From: an uncultured Eubacteriales bacterium
GTDB lineage: Bacteria; Bacillota; Clostridia; Oscillospirales; CAG-272
DNA: 20,726 bases
Assembly: GCA_934432725.1 (NCBI GenBank)
Contig: CAKRZE010000024.1
Span: 1 to 20,726 of the forward strand
Direction of reading: 5' to 3'
Within the stretch, counting starts at the first letter, position 1; the number at the start of each line of letters is the position of its first letter. The position numbers were made by a program, and so were the translations under genes. The notes beneath the pieces are model-generated. The model made no database searches. It was not told the DNA's origin and saw only the letters and a list, made by a program, of their open reading frames with translations. Positions 15,903 to 20,726 of the stretch are shown piece by piece.

Positions 15903-16150
15903 TCAGTCTATCACGGCAAAGCCGTCCCTTGCGTACAGCGCGGCGCCTATGAACACCGCATCGTCAAGCGTTTCGCACGCAACAATATCATATCTGCCCT
16001 CAGAAGACAGAAACGCAAGGCGTGCGGTATGCTTTCTGATCAGCGGGAGCAACAGATCGGCATCCTTTGCAGCGCCCCCTCCGATTGCGATCCGCTCCGG
16101 CGAAAGCAGCGCAAGCACGTCAGCCAACGCATTTTCAAACTTTATACTTT
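15903..16150 (-). pseudogene. 3' remnant of a ROK-family sugar kinase/regulator gene, 5' part lost
   Basis: Only ~80 C-terminal residues match the ROK family: a helix followed by LLSPERIAIGGG (the usual 'lnPevIviGGG' strand and turn), and an ending with DDAVFIGAALYA (the 'a.liGAa.la' helix). The N-terminal ATP-binding DxG motifs and the zinc motif typical of ROK are absent. The open frame continues to 16223, but residues before about KFENALADV no longer look like ROK, so the coding match ends near 16140-16150. There it meets conjugative-element sequence on the opposite strand. Whether it is a deletion, an insertion scar or an assembly join cannot be told from the window. Confidence 0.75.
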
Positions 16151-16205
16151 CAGGTCGGCAAGTACCGTCAGTCAGGTGTCTTGCCCTTACCTCTACATAT
16201 GTTGT

Positions 16206-17867
16206 GCCGCGTCGTTTCTGCAAATCAGCGCACCGGAGATGGACGACCGCCTGCTCACCGAGCTTTTGGATACCAACAGCGGCATTCTTGTCAGCCTACA
16301 TATCCGAAGTATGGATCAAAACGAGGCGATCAAGACGGTCAAGCGGAAAATCACCGACCTTGACAGTATGAAGATCGACGCGCAGAAAAAAGCGGTGCGT
16401 GAAGGGTTCGATATGGATATCATCCCGACCGACCTTGCGACCTACGCGGGCGAGGCGAAAAACATTCTCCGCGACCTGCAAAGCCGGAATGAGCGGATGT
16501 TCTTTATGACCTTCCTTGTCGTGAACTTTGCGGACAACAAACAGAAGCTCGACAACGATCTTCTCCGCGCGGCAAGCGTAGCGCAGAAATATAACTGCTC
16601 GTTGGTACGGCTTGACTTTCAGCAGGAGGACGGTTTTGTGTCGGCTCTGCCGCTCGGTATCAACCGTATCAAAATCCAAAGAGGACTGACCACTTCCTCC
16701 GTTGCGGTGTTTGTACCGTTTACGACGCAGGAGCTTTTTCACGGCGGCGAGGCGCTGTATTACGGTGTCAATGCCGTTTCCGGCAACATGATCCTTGCCG
16801 ACCGCAAGAGGCTGAAAACGCCGAACGGCATGATCTTAGGCACGCCGGGCAGCGGCAAGAGCTTTTCGGCAAAACGCTCGATTCTCGGCGTGTTTCTGAA
16901 CACAAAGGACGATATCCTCATCTGCGACCCGGAGGCGGAGTATTTCCCGTTGGTGAACCGTCTGGAAGGGCAGGTTATTAAAATCTCTCCGACCAGTACG
17001 CAGTATGTGAACCCTATGGATATCAACCGGGGTTACAGCGAGGACGACAATCCGCTTGCCTTGAAATCCGATTTTATCCTCTCGTTCTGCGAACTTGCCG
17101 CAGGAGGGAGAAAGGGCTTGGAGCCGGTGGAAAAAACGCTGATCGACCGCGCCGTGCGTGTCGTGTACCGACCGTATATCGCAAATCCGTGTCCCGAAAA
17201 TATGCCGATATTGGAGGACCTGTATCAGGAAATCAAGCGACAGCCCGAACCGGAGGCACAGCGCGTTGCTTCCGCATTGGAGCTGTATGTGTACGGCTCG
17301 CTCAATGTGTTCAACCATCGGACGAATGTGGATATCAACAACCGCCTTGTCTGCTTTGATATCAAGGAACTCGGCAAGCAGCTCAAAAGTCTCGGTATGC
17401 TCGTCATTCAGGATCAGGTGTGGAACCGTGTTTCGGAAAACCGCGATATCGGAAAATCCACATGGTACTTCGTGGACGAATTTCACCTGCTTCTGCGCGG
17501 TGAAGTCGGCGCATGGAGCGTGGAGATTTGGAAACGGTTCCGCAAATGGGGCGGTATCCCGACAGGTATTACGCAGAACATCAAGGACTTGCTTTCCTCT
17601 CCGGAAATCGAAAACATATTTGAAAACAGCGATTTTGTGTATCTGCTCAATCAGGCGAGCGGCGACCGAAAGATACTTTGTGAGAGACTGAACATCTCGG
17701 CACAGCAGGCGGCGCATATCTCAAACGCGGGCCCGGGCGAAGGACTCGTCTTCTTCGGCAACGTGATCCTGCCTTTTGTGGATAACTTCCCGAAAGATAA
17801 CGAACTGTACGATATCATGACAACCAAACTCGGTGAAACAGGAAAAGGAGAAAAAGAACATGAATAA
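16206..17867 (+). CDS. VirB4-type conjugation ATPase, N-terminally truncated (Tn1549/CD1110-like)
   Basis: About 550 C-terminal residues of a VirB4-like ATPase that powers the type IV secretion channel of conjugative elements. Recognisable similarity starts at AASFLQISAPEMDDR and runs to the stop. Walker A is GTPGSGKS (codons near 16840-16862) and the Walker B region is WYFVDEFHLLLR (near 17464-17500). Other family blocks are ICDPEAEYFPLV, KISPTSTQYVNPMD, VFNHRTNVDINNR and RKWGGIPTGITQNI. Full-length homologues of this type are ~800 aa, so ~240 residues are missing. The frame stays open back to 15684, but that part is antisense to deoC and the ROK remnant and carries no VirB4 similarity. The first internal ATG is at 16239. 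The gene has no proper start and is probably not functional. Its 3' end overlaps a small acidic ORF by 8 nt. Confidence 0.85.
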   Translation, partial: AASFLQISAPEMDDRLLTELLDTNSGILVSLHIRSMDQNEAIKTVKRKITDLDSMKIDAQKKAVREGFDMDIIPTDLATYAGEAKNILRDLQSRNERMFFMTFLVVNFADNKQKLDNDLLRAASVAQKYNCSLVRLDFQQEDGFVSALPLGINRIKIQRGLTTSSVAVFVPFTTQELFHGGEALYYGVNAVSGNMILADRKRLKTPNGMILGTPGSGKSFSAKRSILGVFLNTKDDILICDPEAEYFPLVNRLEGQVIKISPTSTQYVNPMDINRGYSEDDNPLALKSDFILSFCELAAGGRKGLEPVEKTLIDRAVRVVYRPYIANPCPENMPILEDLYQEIKRQPEPEAQRVASALELYVYGSLNVFNHRTNVDINNRLVCFDIKELGKQLKSLGMLVIQDQVWNRVSENRDIGKSTWYFVDEFHLLLRGEVGAWSVEIWKRFRKWGGIPTGITQNIKDLLSSPEIENIFENSDFVYLLNQASGDRKILCERLNISAQQAAHISNAGPGEGLVFFGNVILPFVDNFPKDNELYDIMTTKLGETGKGEKEHE

Positions 17868-18171
17868 CGAAACCATCATTCTTTACGGCTTTATCAGACA
17901 CCTTGCGTCTATGGCGGAAAAAGCGGAGACGGGCGAGGATATTGCCCGTCTGAAGGAGACTGCGGCGGCATTCGGCGCACAGGCGGAGCTTCTGCTTGAC
18001 GACGCGGATGAATCCGAATGTGAGGACTGCGGCGAGGTACCGGCAGACGACTTCATTGACGCCATGTGGACGCTGATCGCAAAGAGCAAGGCGGTCACGG
18101 CAGAGATGGAGGCGCTGCTTGCGGAGTTTGACGGTGAACTTGCGGCGCTCTGCGGTGAGGCGGATGAATGA
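17860..18171 (+). CDS. Small acidic conjugative-element protein, function unknown
   Basis: A 103-aa soluble, acidic protein (MNNETIILYGFIRHLASMAEK...), mostly predicted helical with an Asp/Glu-rich middle (DDADESECEDCGE). The ATG at 17860 has a GGAG ribosome binding site inside the end of the VirB4 gene, so the two are translationally coupled. It is followed by a methyltransferase start overlapping its last codons. I recognise the position (between VirB4 and a DNA methyltransferase) as one used by accessory genes of Tn1549-like elements, but not a function. Confidence 0.7.
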   Translation: MNNETIILYGFIRHLASMAEKAETGEDIARLKETAAAFGAQAELLLDDADESECEDCGEVPADDFIDAMWTLIAKSKAVTAEMEALLAEFDGELAALCGEADE

Positions 18172-18298
18172 GCTGACCCATGTGAGTCTGTTTTCCGGTA
18201 TCGGAGGACTTGACCTTGCGGCGGAGGCGGCGGGCTTTCGCACCGTCTGCCAATGTGAATGGGCGGATTATCCCTATTCCGTGCTTGAAAAGCAATAG
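18164..18298 (+). pseudogene. N-terminal 44 codons of a C5 cytosine-specific DNA methyltransferase
   Basis: Starting at the ATG at 18164 (overlapping the previous stop), the frame encodes HVSLFSGIGGLDLAAE, the S-adenosylmethionine-binding motif I of Dcm-type methyltransferases, then QCEWADYP. It stops after VLEKQ. Intact homologues continue with His/Trp-Pro-Asp and the PCQGFS catalytic loop, none of which is present. The break falls at ~18294-18298, where the sequence switches to an unrelated coding frame. The fragment cannot methylate DNA. Confidence 0.85.
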
Positions 18299-18438
18299 CG
18301 TTTCTTATCGGAGGTGCATTTGGCTGCGTGTTCGTGTGCCTGTTTCAGATAAATTGGCACGAGGCGCAGGAAGAATATCGCATCACCGATAAAGAATCCG
18401 GAAACCAAGAAGGAGGTTTTGATGAGCAAAAACAGTGA
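18298..18438 (+). pseudogene. 3' part of a DUF3789-like small membrane protein gene
   Basis: From the junction at ~18296 an open frame encodes one membrane helix (AFLIGGAFGCVFVCLFQINW) followed by a hydrophilic tail ending EQKQ. One Gly-rich helix then a short polar tail is the pattern of DUF3789 proteins that accompany PrgI/VirB4 genes in Firmicutes conjugative elements. No start codon is visible because the 5' end was lost at the junction, though only a few residues may be missing. Its end overlaps the PrgI-VirB4 start by 17 nt, so this neighbourhood looks original. Confidence 0.6.
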
Positions 18439-19288
18439 ACATCACGATACCTACATCATCCCTCCGAATTTTATCGAGGGCAGCACCTTATTCGGAGGGA
18501 TGTTCAAAATACGGAATGTGATTGAGGCCGGTATACTTGCCGCAGCGGTAGGCGTGCCGATTTTCTCTCTTGACCTTTCACTCACCGTCCGTATTATCAT
18601 TCTTTGCCTGACGGCGCTGCCGCTTGCCTTATTTGCGCTGATGGGCGTTGCCGGCGAGCCGCTTTCTTCGTATGTTATTGCCTTTTTCAAGTGGCTCAAG
18701 AACCGCCGTGTGGTCGGCAAGACGGAGCCGAAAGAGGTACGGAAGAAGCCGAAACCGAAAAAAGAAAAGCAGCCTGCGTCGGAAAATGAGTCGATGTTAT
18801 CGGAGATTGCCGGTGTTATCCGCAAGCGGTCGGCAAAGAAAAAGCATACCGAAGAACTCCGGGCAGCCAAGACACCAAAACGGGAAAAGCCGCACCGCAG
18901 GAGCAAAGCAGACTCGCCCTTTCTCAACCCCGTAGCGGAGTATCTGCCGATTGAAAAAATCGCAAACGGCATTATCTACACCAAGGATCACCGGTATATC
19001 AAGCTGATCGAGGTCGTACCGATCAATTTTCTGCTCCGAAGCGCCAGAGAACAGCGGAGCATTATCTACTCCTTTATCAGCTACCTGAAGATCAGTCCGG
19101 TCAGGATACAATTTAAGGTGCTGACAAAGCGTGCGGACCTCAATAAGCACACCGAGATCGTCCGCCGTGAAATGGAAGCTGAAACCGATCCAAACTGTCG
19201 GATCCTGCAGGAGGATTACCTAAAGCTCATCAATCGCATCGGCTCCCGTGAAGCAACTACCCGCCGTTTCTTTGTTGCCTTTGAATAG
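18422..19288 (+). CDS. PrgI-VirB4 fusion, C-terminally truncated
   Basis: A 288-aa product. Residues ~10-98 match PrgI: IIPPNFIEG, two membrane helices (~33-52 and ~56-76) and a basic exit. A long Lys/Arg-rich linker follows (~100-160). From ~165 the N-terminal domain of a VirB4/TraC-type ATPase begins (VAEYLPIEKIANGIIYTKD, then KLIEVVPINFLLRS). It stops at RRFFVAFE, far before any Walker motif, where intact homologues go on for several hundred residues. The ATG at 18422 follows AAGGAGG by ~5 nt; a TTG one codon earlier is less likely. The VirB4 part belongs to a different subfamily from the truncated VirB4 at 16206-17867, so the two do not simply make one split gene. The stop at 19286-19288 is created by a join to parA in the opposite orientation. 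Confidence 0.8.
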   Translation: MSKNSEHHDTYIIPPNFIEGSTLFGGMFKIRNVIEAGILAAAVGVPIFSLDLSLTVRIIILCLTALPLALFALMGVAGEPLSSYVIAFFKWLKNRRVVGKTEPKEVRKKPKPKKEKQPASENESMLSEIAGVIRKRSAKKKHTEELRAAKTPKREKPHRRSKADSPFLNPVAEYLPIEKIANGIIYTKDHRYIKLIEVVPINFLLRSAREQRSIIYSFISYLKISPVRIQFKVLTKRADLNKHTEIVRREMEAETDPNCRILQEDYLKLINRIGSREATTRRFFVAFE

Positions 19289-19520
19289 GGTCATTCATCG
19301 TCTCATTTATTACATCTGTGAGTTTCGTTGCAAGCGTGATACCCAAGCTATCCGTATCCTGCCAACCGAGACAGGTCGTTAAATCGCCCTGCGGGTCTGC
19401 GTCAATGAGCAATACTTTCTTTCCCTGCATAGCAAGACCGACTCCGAGATTTACCGTAGTGGTTGTCTTTCCGACTCCGCCTTTTTGATTGCATATAGCA
19501 ATCGTTTTGCAGTTCGACAC
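19257..19520 (-). pseudogene. parA: parA-type partition ATPase, N-terminal fragment
   Basis: The product begins VSNCKTIAICNQKGG, with the deviant Walker A KGGVGKTTTT, then LLIDADPQGDLTTCLG (Walker A' region). It matches the ParA of Tn1549-like elements up to TDVINETMNDP (codon near 19288). Then foreign sequence follows and a stop comes within ten codons. Intact ParA is ~255-275 aa, so ~190 residues including Walker B are missing. I take the GTG at 19520 as the start because AAGGAGG lies 8 nt before it; an ATG at 19529 directly abuts that site, leaving no spacing. A perfect 9-bp palindrome (19547-19570) lies just upstream. Confidence 0.85.
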
Positions 19521-19529
19521 TTTGTGCAT

Positions 19530-20002
19530 CCTCCTTTCTTAGTATTCATAGCCATCGCAGTATGGCTATGTACTTGACCGGCTCATTTCCTAACCGGTCA
19601 GGCAATATTTGTTCTCAACACCCCTTGCCGAGCAAACGCTCACGGGAAGTCACTAAGGAACAGACAGCTCATCTGATCATAGGAATTTCACCTCTGCCGG
19701 GTTCTCCGCCAGCTCCGTAGAGAAGTATCATTATCATTCTGACTGTCATCGCCGTAACAGGGACAACCTGTTACTTATACCGGGAGTTCTCGCTGTCCTG
19801 CAAGGCAGAAGTCAAGGCGTACCCGATAAGGTGGCTAAATTCATCAGAAATAAAGTCTTAGTGACCTGTGTATTCAGTTTTCAAAGTACAAGTGAAAGGC
19901 TTCCGTTTTCGTGGTTCGGAATTAACCCCTTCACTTGTTTGAAATGGGAGAGCGTTTTTGGGGGGTGTTTTTTCAAAATTTCTTAAATATTTTTTTGAAC
20001 GC
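19530..20002. other. AT-rich intergenic leader between the parA fragment and the 59-aa gene, with several inverted repeats
   Basis: About 470 bp without a supported gene. It holds four perfect inverted repeats: CATAGCCAT (19547-19555/19562-19570), TGACCGG (19575-19581/19594-19600), TAACAGG (19755-19761/19767-19773) and ACAAGTGAA (19888-19896/19930-19938). A ~45-codon + strand frame (about 19727-19861) has a hydrophobic start but no proper start codon or ribosome binding site. The region could contain promoter, attenuation or partition-site elements for parA. Confidence 0.5.
19547..19570. repeat. Perfect 9-bp inverted repeat upstream of parA
   Basis: CATAGCCAT and ATGGCTATG are separated by 6 nt, ~15 nt before the parA ribosome binding site on the - strand. 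The position fits an operator for autoregulation or an RNA hairpin controlling parA translation. Confidence 0.65.
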
Positions 20003-20048
20003 AAAAAAAGCCGCCTATTTTCCTCAAATTAGAGGTCAATAGACGGCT
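20003..20048 (-). terminator. Rho-independent terminator of the 59-aa element gene
   Basis: Read on the - strand, an AGCCG...CGGCT stem extended by CTATT/AATAG and an inner CCTC/GAGG hairpin (20009-20048) is followed by seven U (20003-20009). It lies ~90 nt after the stop of the 59-aa gene. Confidence 0.75.
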
Positions 20049-20140
20049 GATAGAAATGTTCATAATTTAGATGTTTATTTTGTTCTTAATAAATGGTAAA
20101 GTCCTGTTCAAGAGCTTTCATCAAGCACATTCTTTCACAT

Positions 20141-20320
20141 TTATATATATTTGATTTTGAGCTTTCTTATCTTGGCAGAAAGCACTTTGCAAAGAACATC
20201 GTCAACTCCATCGGTGTATCTACCTTGTGCAATTAGGTTGTTCTTCAAGCGAACAAGGGACTGAATAGTCTGTCTGTATTCATCATCGGAAAGATATAAA
20301 TGATATTTCTGTTCTTTCAA
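20141..20320 (-). CDS. 59-aa conserved conjugative-element protein, TTG start
   Basis: The product (M)KEQKYHLYLSDDEYRQ ... RLKNNLIAQGRYTDGVDDVLCKVLS ... LKIKYI is a small basic helical protein. I recognise this type as a common small ORF of Tn1549-like elements (YxLYLxxDEYRxxIQSL ... GRYTDxVDDVL); its function is unknown. I choose TTG at 20320 because AGGAGG lies 8 nt before it and because homologues start with M-K-x-x-K-Y at this place. The frame is open up to 20557, but that part crosses the promoter-like TATAAT (~20343-20350) and the ATTAGCA repeat array, so it is not coding. It is followed by its own terminator. Confidence 0.8.
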   Translation of the reverse strand: MKEQKYHLYLSDDEYRQTIQSLVRLKNNLIAQGRYTDGVDDVLCKVLSAKIRKLKIKYI

Positions 20321-20433
20321 AGCAACCACCTCCTGTACTGCAATTATATAACAGGAAATGGTATAGGTGTAGTTTGCGAATAATCCTCCATTATTGAAAA
20401 ATGAACGAATTAACAGGGCAACGACCGCCTTGT

Positions 20434-20598
20434 CCATTAGCAGGATTTTTGGCTCGATTTTTTCCGCCATTAGCAGAGAGGGCGATTTCATTAGCAAAAC
20501 AGCGATTTTTTTGCTAATTTTTATTAGCAAGCCATCCACCTGAAAGGCGGACGACATTAGTTCTAAATTCCATTAGCAGACGGAGAATTTGCTAATGA
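20434..20598. repeat. ATTAGCA iteron-like repeat array
   Basis: The core ATTAGCA occurs in direct orientation at about 20436, 20469, 20490, 20523 and 20572, and inverted at 20512-20518 and 20590-20596; a degenerate copy (CATTAGTT) lies at 20555. Four copies have the longer form CATTAGCA(G/A). The first four direct copies are spaced 33, 21 and 33 bp, close to whole turns of the helix, and the degenerate one sits 33 bp further on. TTGCTAAT-TTTT-ATTAGCAA (20511-20530) is a perfect palindrome. The region is AT-rich. This is the form of a replication or partition origin, or of a repressor-binding array. Confidence 0.8.
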
Positions 20599-20657
20599 AA
20601 ATTTGTGATTTTTTCGTTTTTGCTGTTTCTTCGTAAAAATGAAAAAACGCCGAAAAC

Positions 20658-20698
20658 CCTTGATTAACAAGGTTCCCATAAAGACACCTTTGTTAATC
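20658..20698. repeat. Inverted repeat GATTAACAAGG / CCTTTGTTAATC
   Basis: GATTAACAAGG (20662-20672) and CCTTTGTTAATC (20687-20698) are reverse complements apart from one extra T. The left arm is itself part of a smaller palindrome CCTTG-ATTAA-CAAGG (20658-20672). It lies ~60 bp beyond the iteron array near the window edge. No gene is visible around it inside the window. Confidence 0.6.
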
Positions 20699-20726
20699 GG
20701 TGTAGCCAACGGACGGTGATGTGTAT

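Noticed and set aside
15684..16205. N-terminal extension of the VirB4 frame
   Set aside because: This stretch is antisense to deoC and the ROK remnant and has no VirB4 similarity; the open frame is chance continuation across the junction.
16206..19288. Idea that the two VirB4 pieces are one gene permuted by circularisation
   Set aside because: The PrgI-linked N-terminal part and the C-terminal part appear to belong to different VirB4 subfamilies, and the segment linking them in an intact protein is missing.
19727..19861. Approx. 45-codon + strand open frame with a hydrophobic start
   Set aside because: A stop lies just upstream, there is no ATG/GTG/TTG with a ribosome binding site, and the frame contains a perfect inverted repeat.
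20321..20557. 79-codon upstream extension of the 59-aa element protein
   Set aside because: It crosses a TATAAT-like promoter and the ATTAGCA array; the conserved protein starts at TTG 20320 after AGGAGG.
20633..20726. Short + strand frame starting with an ATG near 20638
   Set aside because: Only ~26 codons, no ribosome binding site, and it spans the nested palindrome; more likely non-coding.

Overview
The window looks like chromosomal DNA of a gut-type Bacillota (Clostridia) bacterium. The reasons are strong AGGAGG-type ribosome binding sites, consensus -35/-10 promoters, an ECF vitamin transporter, GLUG/DUF4430 surface proteins and, at the right end, pieces of Tn1549-like conjugative elements. 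Most of the window is moderately GC-rich; the last ~1.2 kb is clearly AT-rich.

Left part (1-1967): the tail of a small membrane protein on the + strand, a tRNA-Thr(GGT) on the - strand with its own promoter and terminator, and two stretches of several hundred bases with no convincing gene (213-1157 and 1324-1967).

Centre (1968-15011, all - strand): one long operon. A consensus promoter (TTGACA-17-TATACT) is followed by a ~600-nt leader that holds a cobalamin riboswitch and a rho-independent terminator. Seven genes follow with tiny gaps or overlaps: a 1756-aa surface protein with GLUG arrays and an alpha/alpha-toroid (prenyltransferase/intrinsic-factor-like) domain; a DUF4430 surface protein; a second toroid protein; a second DUF4430 protein; EcfT; a fused double EcfA ATPase; and an ECF S component resembling CbrT-type cobalamin proteins. 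The toroid and DUF4430 domains correspond to the two halves of animal intrinsic factor and transcobalamin. I infer that the operon encodes a membrane-tethered 'split intrinsic factor' corrinoid capture apparatus feeding an ECF importer. This is the most interesting system in the window.

Right of the operon (15076-16150, - strand): deoC, preceded by the 3' end of a ROK-family gene whose 5' part has been lost at a junction.

Right end (about 16150-20726): a mosaic of conjugative-element fragments. In order these are an N-terminally truncated VirB4-type ATPase, a small acidic ORF, the first 44 codons of a C5 cytosine methyltransferase, the tail of a DUF3789-like protein, a PrgI-VirB4 fusion cut after ~288 aa, and the first ~80 codons of parA on the opposite strand. 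Beyond lie an AT-rich leader with several perfect inverted repeats, a 59-aa conserved element protein with a TTG start, and an array of at least seven ATTAGCA iteron-like repeats. Three gene-truncating junctions lie within ~3.2 kb, so this block is either a decayed, rearranged element or an assembly chimera.
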